A DNA stretch of 64,000 bases from Eleusine coracana subsp. coracana (Eukaryota; Streptophyta; Magnoliopsida; Poales; Poaceae), in NCBI GenBank assembly GCA_032690845.1, contig CM064417.1:28830536-28894535 (forward strand), written 5' to 3'. The first letter of the stretch is position 1; the number at the start of each line of letters is the position of its first letter. The notes beneath the pieces are model-generated. The model did not search any database, was not told the origin of the DNA, and saw only the letters and a program-made list of their open reading frames with translations. Of this stretch, positions 19,069 through 29,785 are shown piece after piece. The translations under genes and the position numbers were made by a program.

Positions 19069-22000
19069 TCTGACATCCCAAGTCATAAAATGTTGATTAA
19101 GCTAAAACAATGTTAATTTGCTGATTAATTCAGAATTTCAAAATAATTAAAGTGCCAAAGAAAAAGGAGAATTTACTTAATTAGAAATTCCACTAATTGG
19201 CCAAGTATTAGCTTTTCAAAAACCTTGCAAAACTCAATGGAAGTGTGCCCATATTTTTGCATATTTCAGTGGGGCATGGTAAGAAAGAATTTTGGGGAAT
19301 TTACTGGAATTTTTGGTAAAGGTTTAACCCCCCCTAAAAATTCCCTAAGTGTAGAGAACAGCACCTCTGTTCCAACAATTTTAGTTAATTTTCCAGAAGG
19401 AATCTCGACATAGCCCCAAAAGCAAAGTTGGCCAGTAGGATTGGTTAAACCTACACAAAAATTTTCTAAGGATTTGAAGCATCGTAATTGGAGAATTTAG
19501 CAAATTTCCGAACACTGTTCTAGTCAATCGAGGTCAACCACTCTCTATCCTTGAGCCATTCTCCGATCGACACCACCGTCCTCTTCCGCCGGCCACCGCG
19601 CGCCTTCACTTTCCCTTGCCCATCCCGGCCACTACTCCGCCTGCCATCGCTGTGCCACCGGCGCCGCTTTGAAGGCAACCACCATCGAGCCACCCACCCG
19701 CTGCCAGCTCGCCCCCGATCTCTCTCTCCCTTTCCCGGTTATAAGCGCTCGGCGGCAAGAGCCTCTCCCCGCGCTCCCGGCGAGTACCACCACCCCCCCC
19801 CCCCACACACACACACTTTTCTCTACCCCCCTCTCCCCACTCCAGAGACTCCTGGCCCCTACATCTCCATTGCCGGCGAAAGCAGTGGCGGGATTTTGAG
19901 CCGCGCCTCTGTTTTCAGCCGCCACGACCGCCGCCCCGTCGAGCTACGCCTAGGCCGCCTCCCGTTCGCTCCTACCTCCTCAAATCGTTGCGCAAGGGTC
20001 TTCCCTGGCAGTTCCCTGATCCGCTCCCCCTCTGCCGCAGGGACCCCGCCGGAATCGACGAAGGAAGTGGCCGCCGCCGTCGGGTTCTTCCCCACCCCGC
20101 CGACGAGACCCCCCTTCCGGCCCTCCCCGTCGCCTAGCTTCCCCACGCCGTCGATCTCCACACCGAGGTGATGCTCTGCCTCCACTCTCCGACCCTTCTC
20201 GCTCGCCGTTCTTGCCGCGCAACGCCGCCGTACACCCCCCCCCCTGCTCCGCCGCTCGTCGTCGGCCGACTCCGGCGTTTCCCCCAGGGCACCCACCGGA
20301 CCCACGAGGTCGCCGTGGGGTGCTGAGCACGTGTGCGCACGGTGTTGGCCGGGCCGCGCTGCCGATTGGCCGCTGGCCCGCGCTCGCCGGCGCCAGACAC
20401 CGCGCGCGCGCGCTCGCGGGAGTTTGAAAATGCCGAATGGTAGTTCTGTAATTTACCCCCAACTTTGCTAAAAACTTCAAAAATTCATAACTCAAAACAT
20501 AAAAATCCAATGAGCATGAAACCAATTTTGCTGGATTCCTAAAATCTTCCTCTACCAGAAAAACAAGATGAGGGCCAGGGTTATGTAGTAGGTTAGTAAA
20601 ATTAAATCACCAAAGTTAGAACCTTGCTAAGAGTATTAAATTCATAATTCAAAATCTATAACTGATAAAATCATGGGATTTGGTCAGTAAGCACTTCATG
20701 TCATTCCTAAACTTTCTGCTAAAGCACATTTCCATCCTTTATGCAAATTTTAGTGTTATTGCATAATTCCCATTTTTAGTAAATAAATTTCTATAAATGC
20801 TTGGGTAGGATTTTAATTCTGAAATTTTGTATTCCTACTCTTTGAGAATTCCTAAATAACTATAAAATCTCCATGAAAAAGTTTGGGCACCATCAGTATG
20901 CTTTTGGCTGTTAAGTTACTCATTCATAATTAGCTTAAGAAATTCAATATAATTGTTGCCTAATATATGCATATAGTTATTATTAGTGGTAAATCCATCC
21001 TTGGGACAGCCCACGCAACATGTTAATCTTGACTTGCAGTAAAGTTATGATTTTCTTTTGCATACTAATGATTCACAATTAGTGTATATATCTAGATTAG
21101 TCAGGGCTATAATTAAAAGTGAACATGTAAAATTCTAGGAGGTTGCAATTAACCTTGCAAGATAAAATTTCTATGTTCTCTTGCATAGGTAGTTTAATTG
21201 GGGAATGCACCCTGGGTAAGTGGGAAGTCAAGGAGCTTTGCATGTTTGCTAAGTAGGCCTTGGCATACCGAGAAAAATTACCCTATCAATTAATTCACAC
21301 CAATGGTATACTTGTAATTGGATATAGGTGATATGCTTATTTATTACCATGCCTCCCACTTCCCCTAATTAGAAGTTTGTCCCCTGAAAGTTAATAATTG
21401 CCAGAGTGTGGTACAAACATGTCATCTCATGCATGAGCATCATTCCCTCAAATCCTATTTATTGAGGAAGTGTGATGCATCATCGTCCAACTCCTGACCG
21501 TGCATTGCACTGCATTGACTAGGGAGCGAGACTGGGAGCAAGGACGTGGCAAGCAACCCTGAGGAGCCCGAAGTTGAGCTAAACCCCACCGAGAACTTTA
21601 ACTATGATCACTCCCAAGGCAAGCCCCGGTGCACACCTACTAATTTACGAGTCCTTTTTATTTTGTCACCATAGAGAGATATTGTATTGTGCATTAGGTA
21701 TAGGGCTTGGATGGAAACCCACTTGCATAAACAAACTGTGACCTATACTTAGTTACGTCAGTAAGCCTTTCGTTAGCAACTGCTAGGCTTAAATTAGTGG
21801 AGTCAACGGTAGGCTATGGGATCACTTGATGAAATCATGATTCACATGAAGAATGAAATTGGTTAAAATTTTAGGACCTATCGTTGCAACTCCGCGGACA
21901 AGTATTGAATAGTACCAAGTGCATACCTCTATATGGGAATTGGTAAACCTAGTAACTTAGGCGCCGTATTGTCGGACGGTATTAATCATCGATCCAGAGG

Positions 22001-22993
22001 TGATGTGAATGGCACGGTGGATGCACGGGTCGAGGACCGCTGGAGAGTGCACGGGTTAAGCCTCGGATACGAAGTACTGTATCGCGGGGAGGACGTGTAC
22101 TCAGGATCGATGGCCCCGGATCGACTTTATCTCAACCTCGTGAACGGTGGCCATACGTGTTCTTAAATGATGCGTATGTCATGCATTTGGGTTATTCTCC
22201 TGCAGGATGTAAATCAATTCGAATTGCCGTCCCTCGCGGTTATGAGTACCTCTTGTTTCGAGGAGTGGCAATGATATGTTAAGTAGAGAAGTTTGTTTAT
22301 GATGCTGAAATTTATTTACTCTATGGATACCTATTGCTATGTTGTATTGCTCTTTATAATTGTACAAGTCTTAGTGGCTAGCTAGGTTCAACTACAGTCC
22401 CTCTTCTGCAACAAGCAACCAAGATCTTAGTTAAGGAATAGGCATCGCAGCATAGCACTAGTAGATGCTTTTATGCAAATATCAAATAAACCTGGTCGGC
22501 CCCCTGCATACTAGGAGTCGGTTTTAGTAAACCCTTTGGACGGGTAAGTCTTGCGGAGTATGCTAGATACTCAGGCTTTGCGATTATGTGGTTTTCAGGT
22601 TTGCCTCAAGCAACTTATTGCGATTGCTGTAACAAAATTGTGTGGGAAGGTGAAGAGCCCCAGAACTGGACCATTGAATGGGTCCCCGGCTTCCCTAATC
22701 AAGAAGAGTGAGCCACTGCCCTAGGGCCGGCATGGCTTACTTAGGTTCTGCGGAGTGTTTGTCGTATCTTCCGCCTCCGCATATTTATGTAATATGAACC
22801 AAGAACATATGTATGATAATGTAACTAAATTTGCTTCCGCTATGACTCTTGAACTTGTAATATTATACACTTAATGATGTATCTCTGTAAATGATGGATG
22901 TCCTGTGTGAACGCTATGTATGGTTACTTCGTTGACCATCTCCCGAGGCGATCCTGTACGGCACACTCTATACTTTGGTATAGGGTTGCGACA
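19069..22993 (+). repeat. 5' LTR, Tekay copy 1
   Basis: Starts TCTGACATCCC (ancestral TGTGACATCCC, as in the 3' LTR) and ends TTGCGACA. Contains a roughly 0.9-kb GC- and C-rich stretch (19550-20430) with C- and CA-runs, set in otherwise AT-rich sequence. Short ORFs inside are not supported as genes. Confidence 0.93.
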
Positions 22994-22995
22994 GC

Positions 22996-23007
22996 TGGTA
23001 TCAGAGC
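22996..23007 (+). other. primer binding site, initiator tRNA-Met, Tekay copy 1
   Basis: TGGTATCAGAGC two nt after the LTR end. Confidence 0.95.
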
Positions 23008-24187
23008 CGACTCGGGATAAGCATCACACCGATGAACATTTTAAAAGACTTAAACAAACCGTTTTACGCCGTACGGTGAGGTACGAACTTGTAGTGCCCA
23101 TATAAGGACTTTATTAGTAGATGGCAAAGCTAACCCTGGGTTATGTTTGTTAAATTACTCGCCTCTACGGATTCTTCCCCGAAGGTATGTGTCTGTGCGC
23201 GGATCGGTTGCGCAATAAACACCGAACACCTTTCGGGTGGGCAAAGACCTGGACTTTGTTTGACGCGCGGACCGATTGCGCTTAAATATCGGCTGCCTTC
23301 CGGGTGGGCAAATACCTGGACATAACTGTCATTGTTTTTTTGGGCTTGTTTCTTTTGGATTTGATGTATTGTTTCTGAAATAGATCTATTGCAGGTGTAC
23401 TAACCACGGGTAGTTCGCTTAGAAACGTGTGAGAAGTGTGCGTGCCATCGGATGGATCGATCTATATATTCGGCCAAAGTTTTCCTTTGTGAGGACGTAG
23501 GAAATCGGCATATTGAGCACTTGGCATTCATGCATACTACATGCATTTCTCTTTACCGAATCCTGTAAAAAGTCATAAGTATCACAAACATGGGAAATAA
23601 TCGGACCCCGAGCAAATTCGAATCCCTATGGCGCTCAAAACGAAAGTTGAACTTAACTGAGAAGAAATCAAACCCCGCCAGAAAAGTCAGTTCCACTAAA
23701 ATGAACGTAACTTCCTCAATTTTAACCCGACGAAGGCGAATGAGTACTCGTCAAAAAGCTAATGTTTTTCCCTACAAGTTTGATGTAGTGGGTTTGTCGC
23801 AGAAAAATCTGTAGATGGGTCGAATTTTGCAAAAACAGCGAGCTTTCCTGGAAGTTCAGCAGTTGTCTCATTGCTGTCCTCTGTTTTGGATGATCTTAAC
23901 TCTCAGAGATCTTACCGGTTAAAAATGTGGGAGCATGCGTTGGAAAGATAATGGACTCCTCTACAGTTATCATAAAAGGGTCCTGAGGTTAAATTGTCCG
24001 GAAACGGCGTAGTTTCGCTCATCCCTACAAGTTACCCTGCCACTCGTAGAACTGTATCGTTTTCCGTCCAACGGGTTGGACACCTTACGTCTTTTCCCCT
24101 TATCCGTCAATCCTTATGCTACTTTGGGCATGTATGCTTAGAGGGATATTAAGTTTTGACTCATCCTTGCAAAACTTATTCCGACAG
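23008..24187 (+). other. long leader of Tekay copy 1
   Basis: 1.2 kb between primer site and the first long ORF. Two imperfect copies of a segment with CGCGGA-CG-TTGCGC and GGTGGGCAAA-ACCTGGACtt lie at about 23195-23255 and 23265-23325. No coding signal. Confidence 0.6.
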
Positions 24188-24820
24188 ATGGTGGACGACA
24201 AGCTCCCGAAGAACTCCGAGCCCCTTTCCGCACGCGTTCTCGAGTTGGAACGAGAGCGTGAGGCGCTGCAGCTCGCACTTGCCGCCCGAGACGCCCAGCT
24301 CGCCACTCGCGACGCGGAGATCGCGGTCCTCAGGGACAAACTGCACACTAGCGAGTTGGAGCAGGCTGATCTGTTCGAGCAGCTCCATGACGCTCAACTC
24401 ATCATCGAGGGTGATGCTAGCGAGCAGTTGCAGGAGCAACTGAACCAGCGTAATGCCCAACTCACTGCTGCCCAAGAGGAAATCTACTCCCTTCATGGTC
24501 AGGTTGACGCCCTCTTGGAGAAGCAAAGCGAGCTCCAAGCTCAACGCGAAGAAGCCCAAGATGCAAGGGATGTCATGGAAGGGAACCTCAACGACGCTCA
24601 CGTCATCATCGCACAACAAGAACAACTTATTGGGCATCTCCAAGTTGCTAATGCCCAGCTGAACGCGGTTCTTAATGCCCAGCCCCCCGTGCCACTCGTG
24701 GTGATTCCCCCAGACAACGCTGACTTGAGTGAGGACGGTGACTCCGGTGTTGACTACGAGGCACCACCTGGACCGGGCGATATGGAATGGGAGTCCGATG
24801 GTAGCAGCCACGCCGAGTGA
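24188..24820 (+). CDS. coiled-coil ORF ahead of gag, Tekay copy 1
   Basis: About 210 residues if started at ATG 24188; the frame stays open back to ATG 24116. I prefer 24188 because it follows GACAG and reads ATGGTG, the same context as the gag start (GACAG then ATGGTG at 25192), suggesting a shared 3' splice-site pattern. Residues roughly 15-160 are a long predicted coiled coil with heptad Leu and many Glu, Arg and Gln (LELEREREALQLALAARDAQ, then LREKL-like repeats); the C-terminus is Pro-rich then acidic (DLSEDGDSGVDYE, GDMEWESDG). No RT, protease or zinc motif, and I do not recognise a family. It is intact although gag-pol is broken. Likely an element-encoded structural or accessory protein; a captured host coiled-coil is possible. 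Confidence 0.6.
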   Translation: MVDDKLPKNSEPLSARVLELEREREALQLALAARDAQLATRDAEIAVLRDKLHTSELEQADLFEQLHDAQLIIEGDASEQLQEQLNQRNAQLTAAQEEIYSLHGQVDALLEKQSELQAQREEAQDARDVMEGNLNDAHVIIAQQEQLIGHLQVANAQLNAVLNAQPPVPLVVIPPDNADLSEDGDSGVDYEAPPGPGDMEWESDGSSHAE

Positions 24821-25191
24821 CTGAGGCGTAGTAGGTTGTGTAGGGTGGAAGCTCGTGAAACTTTGTGCTCGTATGTGGATAGTGCTAGTAGTGCTAGGTG
24901 GAGTTGTAACCGAAGCTCTTCCAGACCACGTGCTATCACGATATAGTGATGTAACCTAATGATTTCCATGTATTGGAAGACGTGTCGCATGTACCCATGG
25001 TTTGATCATAAGTATGTTGCCTATGGTGTTGAAACCAGTGGAATCCAAGTTACCACCCGTAATCTGCACCGTGCACTGTCAACAGTTCCGTTATGAGCAG
25101 TTAAAAATGTTATTGTTGTCACTGTATTATAGGCATATTACCATAATGTCTCAGGCGATGATCGGGCTAACATGCTGTACTCCTGTGACAG

Positions 25192-26360
25192 ATGGTGCAA
25201 ACTCGCCGTGGTGGAGAGAACCTCGGTGATGCTCCCGGTGCCTCCAACGTGGGTAGAAACCAGCCGCCACCCAATGCTCCGCCCATGACGCCGATGGAGC
25301 AGCTCATCCACAATCAGAACGAGATGTTCCGCATGTTCATAGAGAACATGAATCGCCAAGGAGCTCCCGGACCACCACCGCCGCAGCCCCGCGAATCGTC
25401 CTACAACGACTTCTGGGCAACTCATCCGCCCACATTTGGCGAAGCTGGTGATCCGCTGGAAGCGGATAATTTCATTCGCACTCTGGAGTCGAAGTTTGCC
25501 CTGCTCCACTGCACCGACCACCAGAAGCCCCTTTTTGCAGCGCGGCAACTCCGTGGTTCCGCAAGTGCTTGGTGGGCAAGCTACACCACTGCTCTTGCCC
25601 TTGGCCACCAAGTCACTTGGCCGGAATTCTGCACCGCCTTTCGTGCGCACCACATTCCGGCCGGTCTTATGAAGCGCAAGCTGCAGGAATTTCTCAACCT
25701 GAAGCAAGGCGCGGGAACTGTGCAAGAGTACGCACGAAAGTTCAACTACTTGGCTCAGTATGCTTCGTACCACACCGACACGGACGAGAAGAAGAAGGAC
25801 TGTTTCCGTTCAGGCCTTACCCCGAAGCTGCAAGACCGTCTGGCACAAGTTACCGCAGGAACATTCAACGACCTAATGAGTGCCGCCATTGTGTAAGAAG
25901 ATGCCATCTGTGCTAACCAGGAGAACAAGAAGAGGAAGCGTGCTATGGGAAGTTCGTCCGGCTCCGCACTGCCCAAGTATAGGCTGGCAATCACCTCCCC
26001 GACGGGACAGAAGTTCCGAGCTGCGGTACCGTCCGGAGGAGGACCTCGTCCGACCTACTCGCAGCAGCACTTCCATTCCCATGGAAGCAACCTGCAGCCC
26101 TCCGCTGGTCCCCGCCCTCCGCAGCAGACTAATCAAGTTGTGAAGCACAACTCCCCGCAGTCATGCTACAACTATGGCCGAACCGATCACTTTGCCAAGG
26201 AGTGCCGCTTTCCGAAGCGCAACCAGAGAAACAACAACAACTCCAACCCCTCCGGGAACAGCAACAACCACCCCAACAGTGGTAACAACCACGGCAACAA
26301 TGGGAGTCGTCCCCAGTCTTCTGCCCTTACCCACAATAATGGCCGAGTCAATTATACCAC
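25192..26360 (+). pseudogene. gag, Tekay copy 1
   Basis: Starts MVQTRRGGENLG after GACAG. The capsid region shows FWATHPPTFGEAGDPLEADN, LRGSASAWWASYT, WPEFCTAFRAHHIP and FLNLKQGAGTVQEYARKFNYL, the Retrotrans_gag pattern. TAA at 25894-25896 (GTG TAA GAA; CAA likely before) interrupts the frame in both copies. Past it lie a basic linker and a CCHC knuckle whose second Cys is now Tyr (CYNYGRTDHFAKEC), then an Asn-rich tail. A one-base loss after ACCACG (about 26361) moves the frame before the protease; copy 2 keeps that base. Confidence 0.92.
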
Positions 26361-28048
26361 GTCGAAGAGATTCAAGTCGGAGAGCCCGTTCTCGCGGGTA
26401 CGTTCTCGATCAACCAACACGCTACTATGGTTCTTTTTGATTCCGGAGCAACGCATGATTTTATTAGTCAAGCATGTGTGGATCATCTGAAAATCACCCC
26501 CACCACTACGGGAACTCCGTACATCATCACATCCCCCGGTGGGAAAATAAGGACTCACCTGGAGTTGAGAAAAGTGCCACTTAAGTTAGCAGGCAACGTG
26601 TACCCCGCTTCGTTAATCATCTTAGATGGTCAGGGTATTGACATAATTCTTGGTATGAGGTGGATGACTAAACATAGAGCCGTCTTACACATTGAATCCC
26701 GGGAAGTCCACTTGAACTCACCTCTCTATGGTCCGTCTATTCTCCGATTGCCAAGTCCCAAATTGTCCACTCCTCAGGTGTGTCATGCTGAAGGGAAAAA
26801 GCTGGAGGATATTCCAGTGGTACGAGACTTCTCCGACGTGTTCCCATATGAGTTACCAGGAATGCCTCCAGACAGAGACGTCGAGTTTAAGATTGAACTC
26901 CTACCCGGTACGGCGCCTATCTCTTGTAGGCCGTACAAAATGGCCCCTAATGAGCTAGCAGAATTAAAGGAGCAATTACAAGAGCTTATGGACAAGGGCT
27001 ACATCCGACCGAGTTCATCTCCCTGGGGATGTCCCGCCCTCTTTGTGAAGAAGAAAGACAAGACCCTACGTCTATGTGTCGACTACAGGCCCCTGAATGC
27101 CGTAACCATCAAGAACAAGTACCCTCTACCTCAAATTGATATTCTCTTTGATCAACTTATTGGTGCTAAAGTTTTCTCCAAGATTGACCTCCGATCCGGT
27201 TACCACCAAATAAAGATCCGAGCCGAAGACATTCCAAAAACTGCCTTCTCCACACGATATGGCCTTTTCGAATATCTCGTCATGTCTTTTGGTCTCACTA
27301 ATGCTCTAGCCCATTTCATGTATTTGATGAATTCCGTGTTCATGCCAGAGTTGGATAAGTTCGTGGTCGTGTTCATCGACGACATCCTTATCTACTCTAA
27401 ATCCGAGGAAGAACCCACCGAACACCTCCGCATTGTTCTGCAACGACTCCGAGATCACCAGCTTTACGCCAAATTTAGCAAGTGTGAATTTTGGCTAAAG
27501 CAAGTTCCATTCCTGGGTCATATCATCTCCGCAGAAGGGGTAGCCGTTGACCCTACCAAGGTAGAGGATGTGCTGAATTGGAAAGCTCCAAAATCGGTCA
27601 GGCAAATTCGCAGCTTCCTTGGCCTTGCTGGATATTACCGGAAATTTATTCCCAACTTCTCAAGCCTTGCCAAGCCGATGACCAAGTTACTGGAAAAGGA
27701 TGCTAAGTTTAAGTGGAGCAGTGCCTGTGAAGAAGCCTTTCAATCACTCAAGAAGCACTTGACAACTGCCTCGGTTCTGGCTCAACCTGATATTACCAAA
27801 CCGTTCGACGTTTACTGTGATGCCTCCGGCACTGGATTGGGTTGTGTGCTTATGCAAGAAGGCCGTGTCATTGCCTATGCCTCTCGACAGCTCTGAAAGC
27901 ATGAGCAAAACTATCCCACTCATGATTTAGAATTGGCATCCGTAGTCCTGGCCTTAAAGATCTGGCGCCATTACCTGCTTGGTAACCTTGTCAACCTCTA
28001 CACCGACCACAAAAGTCTCAAGTATATATTTAGCAGCAAGAACTGAAT
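26361..28048 (+). pseudogene. pol: protease, RT and RNase H, Tekay copy 1
   Basis: Protease motif VLFDSGATHDFIS with the catalytic Asp, ILGMRWM flap-side motif. RT: LRLCVDYRPLNAVTIKN, YPLPQIDILFDQL, FSKIDLRSGYHQIKI, then catalytic FIDD in VVFIDDILIYSKS. RNase H: FDVYCDASGTGLGCVL, then TGA at 27894-27896 (RQL-stop-KHEQNYPTHDLEL; CGA likely before), VNLYTDHKSLKYIF and a one-base loss at about 28036. Both defects are shared with copy 2. Residue change to ALAHF in the usual NAPATF motif is also shared, so RT itself may have been impaired before duplication. Confidence 0.93.
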
Positions 28049-29710
28049 ATGAGGCAACGGAGATGGTTAGAATTAATCAAGGATTATGAATTGGAGATTC
28101 ATTATCACCCCGGGAAGGCCAACGTGGTTGCCGACGCCCTAAGTCGTTGGGACCAATGCAACCACGCAGTTGTTTGTTCCATGGGAGTCTGCCCAACTTC
28201 AGACTCAAGCGAACCCAGTCTTCGTATCATTCCATTTGGATCCTTGTATAATCTAGCTCTCATTCCTACCCTTCGCGAAGAAGTTGTCGAGGCCCAAAAG
28301 GAAGACAAGGGGATGGAACACATTCGACAAAAGATACTCAAAGATGAAGCTACATATTTCTGACAGGACGAAGATGGAGTGCTATGGTTCAACAATCGCC
28401 TGGTTGTCCCAAAGAAGGAGGAGTTAAGGAAGAAAATTATGGATGAGGCTCACTTGTCCAAATACTCCATACACCCCGGCAGCAACAAGATGTACCGTGG
28501 GTTAAGGGAAAAGCTTTGGTGGACGCGCATGAAAAGGGAAGTCGCTCGTTATGTTTCCGAATGCGATACATGCCAGCATGTGAAGGCCGACCATCTGAGA
28601 AAAGCCGGTCTTTTACACCCAGTAAAAATCCCCGCTTGGAAATGGGAGGATATTGCTATGGATTTTATTATCGGGCTACCCCTCACTCCCAAGAAACATG
28701 ATTCCATATGGGTTATCGTGGATAGGTTGACCAAATCCGCTCACTTTATTCCCGTCCATACAACCTACTCTACCAAGAAGTATGCCGAACTCTACATCAC
28801 AAGAATCCTATGTTTGCACGGCGTGCCCAAGACTATTATCTCTGATCGAGGTCCCCAGTTTATTGCTCGTTTTTGGGAGCAGCTACATTCTTGTCTTGGC
28901 ACCACCCTTATCCGAAATTCTGCTTATCACCCGCAGACCGATGGTCAAACCGAGAGGCTGAACCAATATTTAGAGGACATACTAAGAGCCTGTGTTTTGG
29001 ACAATCGGGAGAATTGGGAAGATTGCCTTCCGTTCGCCAAATTCTCGTACAACAATAGCTATCAGGAGAGTTCGGGAATGTCACCGTTTGAGGCCTTGTA
29101 CGGTCACTCATGCCGAACGCCGCTGAATTGGTCCGAATCAAGGGAAAGAACTAATTTTGGTCCCGACCTCGTCATACAAGCTGAAGAAAAGGTGCAGCAA
29201 ATTCAAGCTAACATGAAGGCAGCACAATCCTGTCAAATCAGCTATGCCAACAAAAGGAGACGCCCATTGGAGTTCGAGAAGGGAGATCATGTCTATCTAC
29301 GAGTCTCTCCCAATAAGGGCGTATCTCGCTTTGGAATCAAGGGCAAATTAGCACCCCGCTACATCGGACCCTTTCCGATCATGGAAAAGCATAGCGCCGT
29401 TGCTTATCGATTGCAACTACTGGAAACTCTTGAGCGGGTGCACAACGTGCTCCACGTATCCCAACTAAAGAAGTGTTTGAAGCCTCCAGTCGACATGGTC
29501 ATTGCTGACACCGAACAATTAGAAGAAGACCTCTCCTACCCTGAATACCCCGTCCGAATCATTGATCAAAAGGACCGGGTAACGCGCCATTGCACCACCA
29601 CCTTCTACAAGGTGCAATGGAGCAATCATACCGAGGATGAAGCCACCTGGGAGCAAGAGGAGTTCCTGAAAACCAACTTTCCTGAGTTCCTGACCTCGCA
29701 AATCCGGTAA
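28049..29710 (+). pseudogene. pol: integrase with chromodomain, Tekay copy 1
   Basis: After the end of RNase H (HPGKANVVADALSR) a TGA at 28361-28363 (TGG likely before; shared with copy 2) precedes integrase. The HHCC finger is AHLSKYSIHPG and CDTCQH; catalytic DDE residues are intact in AMDFIIGLP, ISDRGPQF and TDGQTERLN. GPF/GPY domain: YIGPFPIMEKHSAVAYRL and LHVSQLKKC. The C-terminal chromodomain reads YPVRIIDQKDRVTRH, FYKVQWSNHTEDEATWE, EEFLKTNFP, the mark of chromoviruses, which use it to target insertion to particular chromatin. Stop at 29708-29710. Confidence 0.94.
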
Positions 29711-29748
29711 ACACCCGCGCTTTCTCTCTCTTGTGTTCAACCAGTAAC

Positions 29749-29782
29749 AAATCTCGGGGCGAGATTTCGTTTAAGGGGGGAG
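29749..29782 (+). other. hairpin plus polypurine tract, Tekay copy 1
   Basis: AAATCTCG (29749-29756) and CGAGATTT (29760-29767) form a perfect 8-bp stem with loop GGG; five nt later the polypurine tract AAGGGGGGAG (29773-29782) precedes the 3' LTR. Confidence 0.8.
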
Positions 29783-29785
29783 TGC

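Noticed and set aside
19551..20171. 206-codon ORF in the LTR GC-rich island and its antisense ORFs
   Set aside because: Low-complexity Pro, Arg and Ser sequence open in several frames at once, an effect of GC content.
21933..22166. 77-codon ORF present in all four Tekay LTRs (also 32621, 46337, 57040)
   Set aside because: Differences between 5' and 3' LTR versions are mostly amino-acid changing (G/D, D/N, L/R), as expected without selection; it lies in untranslated LTR.
23395..23405. TACTAAC branch-point-like sequence in the Tekay leader
   Set aside because: No acceptor at a suitable distance, so it was not used as splicing evidence.
24176..24811. 211-codon antisense ORF across the coiled-coil ORF, and antisense ORF 25138-25773 across gag
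   Set aside because: Mirror of codon bias in the real + strand ORFs; no recognisable content.
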